Assembly (NCBI GenBank): GCA_016508695.1
Contig: VNKQ01000006.1
Span: forward strand, 1,054,001 to 1,118,000
Origin: Hyphodiscus hymeniophilus
Lineage: Eukaryota; Ascomycota; Leotiomycetes; Helotiales; Hyphodiscaceae
Direction of reading: 5' to 3'
Length of the DNA stretch: 64,000 nt
Part shown: positions 10,902 to 21,803 of the stretch, piece by piece
How the letters are laid out: each line of letters opens with the position of its first letter
How positions within the stretch are numbered: the stretch's first letter is position 1
Program-made: the position numbers and the translations under genes
The notes under the pieces: model-generated
Seen by the model: only the letters and a program-made list of their open reading frames with translations
Told to the model about the DNA's origin: nothing
The model's database searches: none

Positions 10902-13184
10902 AATTGATGGCATGATAGAAAATGGTAGGCTGCGAGACATGCAGTACTTTCGACTCTTAGAGAGACATAGAGATAGACTCCATCTAATAGGAAATGGATG
11001 TAGCTAGACTATTTTGATTGCCTTTACGCGCCGTTCAAGTCATCTGAACGGATATTCAAACGCACTTCGGGGACAACTACAAAGTTTGGGTGATTCATAG
11101 ACTGACAATGTTGCCTTTCCCCTCGACTTTTTGTACCGAGATATCCCAAAGGAATTTCTTAGAGCCTCATCGAGATACATTTCATACTTAATTTGCATGA
11201 AAGGAAGTAAAGCGGTTCAACATGGCTCTAGAGGGTTTCATTGGGCTCAAGAGGGTGATTACTAAGCCCCTGAGACAGCCATGTCTTTTCTCCTCGGTCG
11301 AAAGATCTCAAATATATAATCTCAAAGAGTTGACACTATTAGATGCTCATGGTGACGATTTCCATATTCAGCCGACATAGTGCAGCTCATTGTTTATATT
11401 CCCTTAGCACCTCTGCCAAACCTCATCCCCATTGCTGCCGCACAGCAACAATTGGGTTGATACACGTGTGCCTTTTTCGGTCTTCCTCGTTCGTCTATCA
11501 AGGAGCCATGGATTGAGGCTGAGTCACTACTCCGGCTGTAGGCATTTCTCACCCGGGAAGTATCTCATGTGCTCATCTGTGCAAGTTGACCCCCCTCGTG
11601 TTGATGAAGGCTCTTAAAGATCTGGGAGACGATTGAGACTTGGCAGGGACAGGTCGCCATTTCAGATAGGACGGATAATTGTCTTAAGTGACCTTGAACT
11701 TTCATGGTAGGTGGTAACTTATAGAAACCGTATCATATTCTGTTTTCCAAGCCGACTTTCTTTATGTCTTTGAAATGTGCGTTTACTGTCTGGGTTGTGG
11801 CTTTCAAACGCAATGACTCGGCCTGACAGGTGCGATACTCTTCTCATCTCTCTGGTAGGGCATATGATCAGAGAAAGAGAATTGGTGTATTCAAGTTCAG
11901 CTTTTTCCAAGGAGTTTTTTACTTGGAGCCGAAAATAGAACTTCCCCTGCCAAGATTCCATCTTGTCTTTTCATAGATTCGGTTACACAACCTTAGCAGT
12001 GTACACCGCTCCTCGTGGACTTCATGATGGACTCGGCAGCCCTTTCAATGTGCCACATGAGCATGCAAAAGCCAGCCAAATGATGCTCGACTCCTGTTTT
12101 GCGGTAGTCCGCAGTTATGCAGGTAGCCACGCAGATCGGAAAGCTTGGAACAGCAGGCAAAGGATCCTTCTTTTGGAACGGGACGGCGACTGCATGTCTT
12201 CTCCAACGGAACATTATCTTCAGACCTCTGCCGCGCTCAGTCTCGAGTCACGCAAACGCCACGAGCGGCGCGGTGCGTGCTCCTTGTGCAACCCTCCCCG
12301 CCACCCACGCCAACTTGACGATGCTGTCAGTTATCATTTGATACAACTTTCCGAGTCCAACGGTGATGTGGTACTCGACAATCTGTGTAACTTGAAAGCG
12401 CACTTGCGCATCATGCAGTTCTTCTCCAATGTCACGTCCAACGAAATTTCTCCTCGTTAAGCTTCTCATGGTCTTGCCTACAGGAACAACTTCTCCTCAA
12501 ATGATGGTAGGCCTTAGCATCCGAAAGTAAAGGACCCTGTGCCGACAGAGGGATTCGGATCTTGCCTTTTGACTACCATACAAATTGTCGGCGGTCAAGG
12601 CTTTCTATTGTATAGTGCATTGTAATCAAGAGAAGAGATGCCTACCTGCATGGCGCATGGAATCTTCTGATGTCTTTTGGCGTTTGTAGGGCGTTGCTTG
12701 GTTCAGGAAGGTAAGTGAGGTCAACCCAAACCAACGAACCAACGAATCGCTTCAGTCAAGCCTTCCTTCCTTCTTCGCTCCAACAGACCCCACGAACAAA
12801 CGGAAAGCCACGAACAACAATAAATTAAATCAACACCACCAACTCCAAACTTCTCTCGATCTCGAATCATATACTGGAAGTGTACCGACACACTCGAGAA
12901 GCAAGGGAGGATGGGGCTTTGATTGCGATGGTAAGTATCAATGTTGAAATATGCGTATTCTAAATGTTCCACCTCCCATCCCAGGTTTTTCCTTTCACGA
13001 GGCTACGAAGGAATTTCCCACGTGGTTGGACGGCCACGATTATTCCGGCTCCTGTTAGTGACAAAGACAAGTACTGAATACTTCTTCCGTTCTCAGATCT
13101 TTCCTACCAGCATCAAAACTATTTCCACGACTTCATGGTCTCTCTCATGAACACACCATCACCAGATCCTCTCCCTCTGCCATC
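10902..13184. other. 2.3 kb intergenic region
   Basis: No gene could be supported. Open frames at 11432-11617, 11719-11961 and 11963-12460 lack recognisable domains and conflict with each other on both strands. The last 450 bases (12.72-13.18 kb) are pyrimidine-rich with a long leader and probably form the promoter and 5' UTR of the receptor gene downstream. Confidence 0.4.
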
Positions 13185-14653
13185 ATGGCCGTTCTCTCTC
13201 CGAGCCAAATCTGGGCCTGCGCCATCGCAGAACGGGTCTCGTCCTCGATATCTCTCGTGAGCACCTTGACCATGTTTGTGTGCTATTTCTCGATCAAACG
13301 ATTCCGTTCCCTGCTGTCAAACCGTCTGCTCATCATTGCCTCCATCGCCAACCTAGCATGCAACGCAGCAACCCTCATAGGAGGATCTGGCCTTGCGGAT
13401 GTTAATAGCTCGGTCTGCCAGGCACAAGCATTTCTGCTGGAGTGGTAGGTTCCTCCGGGTCTCACCGCGTATCTTATGGCTGATCCTGATCATAGGTTCA
13501 TGCAAACCGATCCGGCATTTGGAACCTGCATGGCCTTTGACGTTTATCTGGTTATGTTCCGTCGCTGGACCTACGGACAGGTGAAATCAGTTTTCAAATG
13601 GTATATTCCAATATGTTACGGACTGCCTCTCATCCCTGCCCTAGTCTGCTTAGTCTGGCGAGGCAGCAATAACACAATGATTTACGGCAATGCTGGTGTA
13701 TGTCTCGCCTTTCCCTTCCATATACTTCACGCACTGATCTTATACAGATATGGTGCTGGATCGATGACGAGTTTGCCTATGTTCGCATCTACTCCTACTA
13801 TGGCCCAGTCTGGATTTATCTCATGATCACATTCGTCATTTACATTCGTGTTGGTTATGAGATCTTTGCAAAGCGTTCTGCTCTCCGAGCATTCGGAACT
13901 GCTACAACTACCCCCAGCTCTCTGATTACACGCTCAAGAATTCAGCACCGCGGACGTGGCCGGAGCTCGAGACCAAACACTAGATCTCCCTCAATACCAG
14001 CGCTCACAGGCTTACGCACGACGGAAGTTGAAATCACAACTTCACAGAGCAATCTTGCCATCCCTGTCCCAATCCATCTCCGACCATCTCACACCCGACA
14101 AGACGGCAATTTCGTAAACATATCTGCTAACGTGAGAGAACCACGCCGAAGTCTCCTGAACCCAAGAGATTGGTACGCCATTCTGCTCAGAAGCTTCACT
14201 CATCTCGATAAAGTGACGGTTGCATACTGCAAATGCGCTGGGCTGTTCTCTCTCTCCATCCTCATTACATGGGTCCCATCATCCGCAAATCGTGTCTATG
14301 GGCTGAAGCGTCCTCATGATCCATCCTATGCTCTCAATCTAGCAGCCGCCGCGGTCCTGCCTTTGCAAGGTTTCTGGAACACTACGATATTTTTCTGGAC
14401 TAGCTGGAGTATTGTCGAGACGGAATTTCACGAACTCCGTCGAATTCGAGCACACAATAGGGGAGAAAGACATTACCTGCAGTCACAAATTCGATTGGCT
14501 GAGCATGGCTACGGAGGAATCAAAACCAAAAATCGTGGAGACACAGAGAGCACGAAAGAAGTTCTCGAGGATGAAGAAGATCTTGCGAGCACGTCCTACA
14601 ACACTGGCAAGTCATCGATTCGGACCATTGAAGAGAGGTTGCCCGGCCCATAA
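13185..14653 (+). CDS. Git3/cAMP-receptor-like G protein-coupled receptor
   Basis: Three exons (13185-13444, 13496-13697, 13748-14653) give 455 aa. Both introns (51 and 50 bases) keep the frame. The N-terminal half carries five hydrophobic helices with short loops, including QAFLLEWFMQTDP and the block IWCWIDDEFAYVRIYSYYGPVWIY, which are typical of fungal class III-V (Git3/CAR-like) receptors. A basic cytosolic loop of about 140 residues (RGRGRSSRP...) follows. The last two helices are at about 14215-14410, then a hydrophilic tail. Such receptors sit in the plasma membrane and act through heterotrimeric G proteins in nutrient sensing. The ligand cannot be inferred. Confidence 0.85.
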
Positions 14654-16535
14654 CTCTTTGTATCAACATACTTCGTTCGAGTTTGGAGACGAATGTTTTG
14701 CATCGGCCGCCTGTCTTGTATGGAATTTGGCTTTGTGTTTCGGTGAAGGATCTGTAATGATGATGAGACAATGATACTAGATATGTCGCAGGAATTTGCT
14801 TTATGTGCGGGAATATGAATGGGAGATGGACGCAGTAGTACAGAGATGGAGCCGTGACGATGCTTATCGAAAAGCTCTAGGTAGCTAATTGCAAGCCATT
14901 CTTCCCTCTGACTAGCGCTCTCTCATGACATTTTGATTTGACGCTCCTTATTCCTAGTCCTGCTTACCCATCAAACTGTTTCAGGAATATGCTAATATCT
15001 TAATTTCTCTAATGCTTCGACCTTTTCTTGTCGGGATGCTGCCGCCATTAAAATCAAAAAGTTTGTGAGAAGACTTTCGTCTCTGAAAACAGTGTGGTTG
15101 GTTCAGTAGTGCTGACATACACCCGTTTATTGTCATCAGGGGAGGGAGGTTTCAGCTTTGTCTTTGTATTCACTACTCTGGCACAGAAATTATATGCCGC
15201 TTCCTAGCCCAATCTGGCACAAAGCTTGCTGGCTGGAGAGGGAAGGAAAGCAATCTCACCAAAATTTGCTATCTATTTTCAGGCGATGAGTTCAAGCTCA
15301 CAGGAAAAGGAGACGGAGATCAAAACAACGCCGAGTCACAGACCTTTCAATAATGTATTTGTTGTTCTAATTGTGCTTCGTATACCATTTGGGGAGACAA
15401 TAGGTAAACAAGCTCAAGCCAACACCGGCACCCTCCGAATCATCATCCGCTGTTTCGTTCTCCCCGATGGTTGGAACACCTTTTGGGGGTGTGCTGCACC
15501 GTAGGAGCTGTTGATGATGGTGGATGGAGAGGTCGTGATACAGAGGATATGTATTGTTCCTTCCCTTGTTGACGCCCGAAGGAGCAGATGAAGCCGTCGA
15601 GCAAACCCATGGCAGGTCTCTGGTTCTATAGAATATGTAACTCTCGTACCTTTCGACACCGACACACTCTTTACTACTGAATCTTTTCCGTCTATCTCAC
15701 GGTTTATCGTGACAAACCGTATGAGTATTCCGTTCATCTACCCACTAAGGTACCTTTCTAACAGACGATACCATCCTCAGTAATACCCAAAAATTCAGAA
15801 ACTTCAACGCCAACTACAGAAAGCACGTCTGAGATAGGCCTCTTCATTGTACATGCGGTTCTCTGTCAGCGGCCTGAACTCCAAATGCAGAAAGTAGATG
15901 CATAAATTCGAGAATGCCAGAGCAATCATATTCATTGTCGACCATGTTGGTATGACCAGGTCAAAACCCCGGAGTGCGACTCGAAAAACACGCTTACAGA
16001 AAGCTTGATGCTTTCTGACTCGGTGGTTAACTCACCCTGCCTTTGACGAAACTTCATCAATCCTTCTTTTGACCAATAAGCAATATTTCAAAACACGAAT
16101 CCAAGGAAGTCCACAGCAAAAAACACTCCCAAGACTATTCCAGGGGTTGCTCTATCAGAGAGGGCTATGGGTGAGATTGCAAAACAGTTCACAGTACGGA
16201 ATTTGGTTGTATTGAAAATATTATCATCTCACTGTTGACCATAAACCAGCGAATGCAGAAGAATGTATTGACGCAAAGCTGGCTTTGGCATAGCGAAGCC
16301 TATAAATCGGTGCGAAGTACTGCGGTAGACGGTGGGTTATGATCAGGAGACTTGAGTATAGAAACTTCTTATAAATCGAGTTGATCGATCACTCACTGAG
16401 AGCTGATCTGACTCAGATTGGGTCCAATAACGAATGCATTTACGCATCCGGTCTTTGGCCATTTCTTCGAGATCTGATTATAAGTCTTGAAGAAAAATTG
16501 CTTCCAGAGCTTTGAAGTCGACTTTGGTATCCCAT
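14654..16535. other. 1.9 kb convergent intergenic region
   Basis: Lies between the 3' ends of two converging genes. Short open frames (15226-15504, 15414-15737 on the other strand) have no recognisable domain and are not supported. Confidence 0.4.
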
Positions 16536-17856
16536 CTATTCGTGATGCTGATTCAACCTAACTAAAAGATCAACCAATTCAGGTGAACTCTCGGGGTTCA
16601 TCGCAATTGACTCAAGCGATTTATACATCGTTTGATCCGCCTCCGTGACTTTCTTTAGTAACGCGGCCAAGTAGTTCATCATAGACTGCGTGATCTCCGT
16701 CGTGCTCATGACATCCAAGAACTCTGCAAAGAAATCTATGACCGTGATATGCATTAACATGTCCTCTTCCTTATTGACCATATCAACAGCTGCGAACCAC
16801 AGAATGCCCTGCTCTCCTCCCTGCAATCCATATCGTACTTCAACGTCGGTGAAGTTGGTGTGGGATATGGCGTGGAAGTCAAGCGCTGCTAATCTTGGGA
16901 GGATGCGGAGGAGTCGAGCTTGTGCCAAGGATTTCTGTCTTTCATCCAACTCGCCTTCACCGGTCCCGATCGTCTGTGAGCTGCAAAGCGAGAAGATCAT
17001 TTCGTAAATATCGTGATCTTGAAAGAGCCGTCGCCAAAGAAGACCTTGACCTGGCGGAATTCGGGAAGCTAGATCCATGCCATTCATTCTGGGGGTGATC
17101 GATCTGCGATCACAGTCCACTTCGAGTAAATCACCCAACGCTCTCGTCGCTTTCTCGCCGACGTCAACATGTGGAGTGCTGAGCCACGTCCGTAGAAAGC
17201 TCTTGACTACCCCTTGCATAATGGAAAGGATTGCGGTGTCACCGGGACTTCGAGATGCCTTTTCAATGACTGTGATTGCAAGGACATTTGCGGAAGGTGC
17301 TGGTGAGAGCAGGGCTTGGATGAGGGATTCTTCTGAAGCCAGTGTCAAGACCTGGGTGAACGGGATTGGTTTCAAGAGTTTGACAGCAAGACTTGCGAGA
17401 ATAGTGGGGTCTTTTTGGTAAGTTGTAAGGATTTGACTAAGTGACGGCAGTAGGCGTGGGATCAGGGGTAATATATTGCTATCTAGAACATATCAGCTGA
17501 AAGATTGTACTCTTGGATACATATTTGTGTTCTTTGATGATTGTAGCGTGAGACAGTACGGCGAACAACCCGGTTGGAGCGGAAATTCCTTGTGAAGGGT
17601 GCTCACTGAACTTTCGATTTTCCTCAAACTGCTTTTCACGCAAACAAACAACCCATCACACAGATAAAAACACCACCAAATTTGCTTGCATAACTTTCTT
17701 GCAACAAAGAAGACATGATGTCGAAAAGAACCTACCAGTAAGTTGTAACTCCACTTCATCAAATAGCTTCTCATCCAGGGGAGTCTCTGGGTCATCTTGA
17801 ATCGTCTGAAGATGCCTCTCAAGCTCCTCCAGTCCAGTGATGGGTAGATCCTCCAT
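16536..17856 (-). CDS. HSM3: Hsm3/PSMD5-like proteasome assembly chaperone
   Basis: Two exons on the minus strand, 17856-17736 and 17482-16536, give 355 aa. The 253-base intron has donor GTAGGT and a GCTGAT branch site near TAG, and phase is kept. The protein is helical and repeat-like, with Leu-rich segments such as SNILPLIPRLLPSLSQIL and a C-terminal block with LMHITVIDFFAEFLD, which I recall from fungal Hsm3 C-terminal domains. Hsm3/PSMD5 (S5b) is an armadillo-type chaperone that binds Rpt subunits during 26S base assembly. In yeast it was first linked to mismatch repair. It is shorter than yeast Hsm3 (about 480 aa). An in-frame ATG lies upstream at 17931; I chose 17856 because the residues between look unconserved. 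Confidence 0.65.
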
Positions 17857-18584
17857 CTCGAGACCTCCCAGGGACAGGAACAGCGTGTCACTTGCAGCGC
17901 TATGAGATTGTATGCAACCGTCTGTATACAACGATTACTTGCACTGCTCTAACACCTGTGGCCGGCGGCCACCTTCCAGCAACCACACTGCTTCACTTTT
18001 TCAGCGACCTGCTCGTTTGTTTGAATACGGACCAGATTGTACTAACCAAAGCCTGCTGCGCAGGGACTAGATATTGGACAGAAGAGTGGCCAGCTCAAAT
18101 AGCCATCGACCAGTACAGGAAGCTCACACCAGGGTTATTTAGCTGGTACGAAGTTCGTTATGACAATATGAGGGAGTTGATCGCCGAAGTTGGTGAATAT
18201 GATGCAGATGAGATTATGGAGAAGTCCGAAATTGATCAGGCAGAAGGAAGTACGTTTATGTATTTGTTCATGCAGACGATTCGCCTGGGGCGTTCGGATA
18301 GCGTCACGCTACGGCTGATTATAATTCCGCTCCGAAAGGCGGTGGCCATTGATGGCATAAAAGTTCCCCTCCATCCCCACAAACAAAACAAACCTAGCTC
18401 TTTATAACCTTCTCGAATCCAAGCTGACACTTTTTTACAACAAGCTGCGAACGAAGCAATCACCACCAAGAAGGGAAGTGACGTCAAGGAATCTTCCTTT
18501 AGACTCGATTCAGACTCTACAACTGCTCTTCGATCCACTGTTAAAAATCCCGATTCTGATCACTCTTTCAAGAGGCCCAAGAAG
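17857..18584. other. Divergent promoter region
   Basis: Separates a minus-strand and a plus-strand gene. It contains a plus-strand open frame (17892-18407, 171 codons) without a recognisable domain. Part of it reads like plausible protein (near 18040-18240), so an unrecognised small gene cannot be excluded. Confidence 0.35.
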
Positions 18585-19392
18585 ATGTCTTATCGTGGAG
18601 GACGAGGCGGTGCCCGCGGTGGAGGTCTCAAGGGAGCTACGTGGGAGCATGATCCTGATGTCAAGCTCGAGTCCAAGCCATCTGACTTGTTCCCAGTACG
18701 TTCATTCAGGACTACTCACTACAATTCTATAGCTCACAATCCCCTCACAGCCTCATCCCAACTTGAAGAAAGCAAAACCTTTGACCGGAAAGGAGAAACG
18801 ACAAATCAAGGCGCAAAAGAAGCTGATCGATGATACTCACCGCGGACCCTTCTATACCGAGCCTACCAAGCGCGATGCCGATAGTCCTGCGAAAACCTTC
18901 TCCGAAGCCGATCAGAACTCCCAATACGGTGTGCTGGGCAAGGCAGATGTTGATCCGTTCAATGGTGTCGAGACATACTCACAGAAGTATGCTCCGAAGA
19001 AGAGGACGGTTCCTCAACTTTCCGCTCGCGCTCCATTCGAAAAGTCGTTGTTCCCAAAGGAGCTCTGGGCGACTCTCGAGGGCGATTCTGGCGAGGAGGT
19101 TCGAAAGCATGTCAATCGCATTGCTGAGAAAAAGGCTAGCATGATGAATATGACACCTGGTGAGAAAGCGGAGAGGGAACGGATATTGTTAGAGAAGATC
19201 CACAAGGCTACTGGTGGTGGAAAGGATGACGCCGAGTTAGAGGAAGAGGAGGAACCTGAGGCTGAGGCTGAGGATTACGATTTCGAGGATGATGAGGATG
19301 AAATGGGCGGTGATTACGACGGCGAGAAGTACTTTGACAACGGAGAGGGAGATTCCGGAGACGATGATAATGCTGGGAATGATGACTACTAA
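18585..19392 (+). CDS. RPC31: RNA polymerase III subunit Rpc31 (RPC7)
   Basis: Two exons (18585-18695, 18751-19392) give 250 aa. The 55-base intron is phase 0. The order of features fits Rpc31: a Gly/Arg-rich N-terminus (SYRGGRGGARGGG), a basic middle (LTGKEKRQIKAQKK), a central block FPKELWATLEGD, and a strongly acidic Asp/Glu C-terminus from about residue 205 on. Rpc31 belongs to the Rpc82-Rpc34-Rpc31 subcomplex of nuclear RNA polymerase III that helps open promoters of tRNA and 5S genes. Length matches the family (about 220-260 aa). Confidence 0.8.
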
Positions 19393-20302
19393 TTGCTGCT
19401 TAATGATAATCTGCTTTAGCGCGGAGTTGGGGATGTTCTCAGGCATATGCATCATATGCGTTTGATACCAGGTAATTGATTCAAACTACTCTTTAAAATT
19501 GAGTACCAAGACCGTTCAAATTTTAAGTTGTATAGAAAATATATACAAAAAAAAGAATAGATCTAAATGTAGTTTATCTTCAACATTCCGAGTAATTGTG
19601 AAGATACGAATTGACATCAAATGATGAAGGGATTCGAGAGCTCAAAATGGCAATCGGTGGAAGTCTTCTATGATTCAGACCCCCTTCATTGACATCTTGG
19701 TACTCTTCTATTTCGTTTTGCCCACCTTCTTCCAGATTGTCACATCCCATATCGTGACATGGGGTAACAGATTCAAGCGATGTGGACTCTTCCGGCGGGA
19801 TTGAGGCTCAGGATCGCACCCCATATCCTTCCTGCAAGATTCATTTGAACCAGGTTCGAAGTTAAGATGGTCGGGCCCCCATGCCAATTCCATCTCAAAT
19901 GCAGTGTTAGGCATCCTTGGGTTAATCGCCGGGTTATTCCTATCCCACCCAGAGATACCGATTCCTAGATTCAGAAGGGATAAAATACTAACCGTTGAAA
20001 TCCCTCGTAATCCGGGGAATCACCACAGGTCGTGTCTCGAGCAATGATTGTCTAATGAAAGGTCGAAAGATCACCTCTCTTCTAGAAGCAACATATATGC
20101 AGCCCTACCAGGAAGGTCGGAAGTCGGAAGTCGGAACTCTCACCTGGTCCAAGTTGAGGGATTTTCTGCGAAGCTTTCCTCTCGAAGTCGGACTGCATAT
20201 GATGTACACAGGCTCGAGATTGCGGGCTGGGACATTCCAGGATTCCCGTCCACAGTATCTCAAGCGCCGGGGGTTTGTTTTCGCTGTGGTCAGCGGCGCA
20301 TA
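19393..20302. other. Intergenic left of the MITE
   Basis: No supported gene. The open frames at 19708-19914 (minus) and 19995-20330 (plus) show no domain, and the latter runs into the MITE terminal repeat. Confidence 0.4.
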
Positions 20303-20534
20303 CAGGTTTCAATGGGTAAGTCGTGTCTAGTGCGTACTGTTATGATCGACCTACAAGGTCACTTATTCAGGGGGTTTTCATGCCATTTTAACTATGTTAG
20401 CGAGCTAAAGACCTCGAAACACCTTTTACTCCGTAAATAAGCCCCTGTAGAGGTGGTTTTGTTGAACAGCAAGCGATTAGTAGGGATCCCTAGTATTAAG
20501 AGCTAGGTAGACACGACTTACCCATTGCACTCTG
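20303..20534. mobile_element. Tc1/mariner-type MITE with TA target duplication
   Basis: A 232-base element with terminal inverted repeats of 27 bases (20303-20329 and 20508-20534) that match at 24 positions. The inner 20 bases are identical. Both ends begin with CAG and are flanked outside by TA (20301-20302 and 20535-20536), the target duplication of Tc1/mariner/pogo elements. The interior has no coding capacity. It is not AT-decayed, unlike the relics at the left end, so the copy may be recent or too short for RIP to recognise. Confidence 0.8.
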
Positions 20535-20536
20535 TA

Positions 20537-21803
20537 CACATGCTCTTGCCAAAGATTGAGAAAAGGAGGACCCAATAGTCCAATATATATATTCCTTGCT
20601 CCTTGCTCCTAACTCCGTAAGTAGAGAGAAGACTCAGAGAGAGAGAACATGTGGTACACCGGCCCGGTAGGGTAGGCCTTGTTGTCTCAAGAACCCACAT
20701 GATGCCAACCATGGTACCTGGGGCTATCCCTTAACGAGACCTAGTCAGGTACGCGAATTGCGTGCAGGAGGGCTTTGTACCCCTTTCTGCGGCACAGTTC
20801 CCTCCACTTCCATTCCAATCATCATTCCACAGAAACGCCGCCATCTACACAACAATCTCACAACAACAAAGACATGTTCTTGCGATGAAAGCTGCACCAC
20901 CACGAGATGACCTTACCGGTACACGGTGGTTGCAGCACAGCAAACTCAAGGTAGAAATCCAGCTACACGCCCGCGTGGAAGCGCCCTGAGCCTTCCCTGG
21001 TTCAGAGAAATGCGTCAATCGGGTGTGGATTCTGGACGAACAACTCTCCGATCTTACATCCTACATACACTACATACCAGTACGCCAAGCGTGTAAATAT
21101 ATCTTCATCGCGCATCCGAGGTTACTGCCTCCACGCGAGGGTAAGCACAAAATATTGAATAAGGAGTCGTTTTGTGAGACTTCACCCTACGACACCACGT
21201 CCCTACCGGATCATCGGAATCATGGAGATCTCCTTTATTGGTCGAGTCGAAAGTCAAGAATGGGCATTATGGACAGAAGCGCGTTTTCTATTTTCTGAGG
21301 CCACGATGGCACGAGATTAGGTCTCGATGGACTCCACCAGTCCACTCCCTTGCTGTGCCGCCCCTTGGGTCGCATCTAACGGCAGACCACCCTTACCCGA
21401 GTCCTCTCGTGAGCCTCTGCCAACGCCCACTTCTTGACTTTACACCCTTTTTTGCAATATTGGTCTTAGCCGATGTGCTTAAACCGTCATATTGACCCAT
21501 TAGCCAGGCACCAAAAGCCCTGGCGCTGGAGGATGGCCCACGATGTGACGATCGAGCAATCGCTAGCCCAAATCTACGTGGTGGTGGCTTTACCAAGGCT
21601 TCTCATCCCACCTTCTCTTTCTCTCCCTCTTTCTCTCCTTCACGACAACTTAAATATTCCTTACGGTCTCTCATCTCAGCGGCGACCTCTGTGCCGTGCA
21701 AACGTTTGTTTGCGTCCTTTCATTGACGATCTAGTCACTACAATCTTTTCTGGCTTCGGCCTCACCACGATCTTTCCAGACAAATTAACACTCTTTCTCA
21801 ATA
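20537..21803. other. Intergenic and chitinase promoter
   Basis: No supported gene between the MITE and the chitinase start. A GA microsatellite lies near 20630-20650, and pyrimidine-rich sequence near 21600-21660 is probably the chitinase promoter and leader. Confidence 0.4.

Noticed and set aside
11963..12460. 165-codon open frame in the 2.3 kb intergenic region
   Set aside because: No domain, no clear leader, and overlapping frames of similar length on both strands; weak but not excluded.
17892..18407. 171-codon plus-strand frame in the divergent promoter
   Set aside because: No recognised domain, and it overlaps the expected promoters of both neighbours; a real small gene is possible but not supported.
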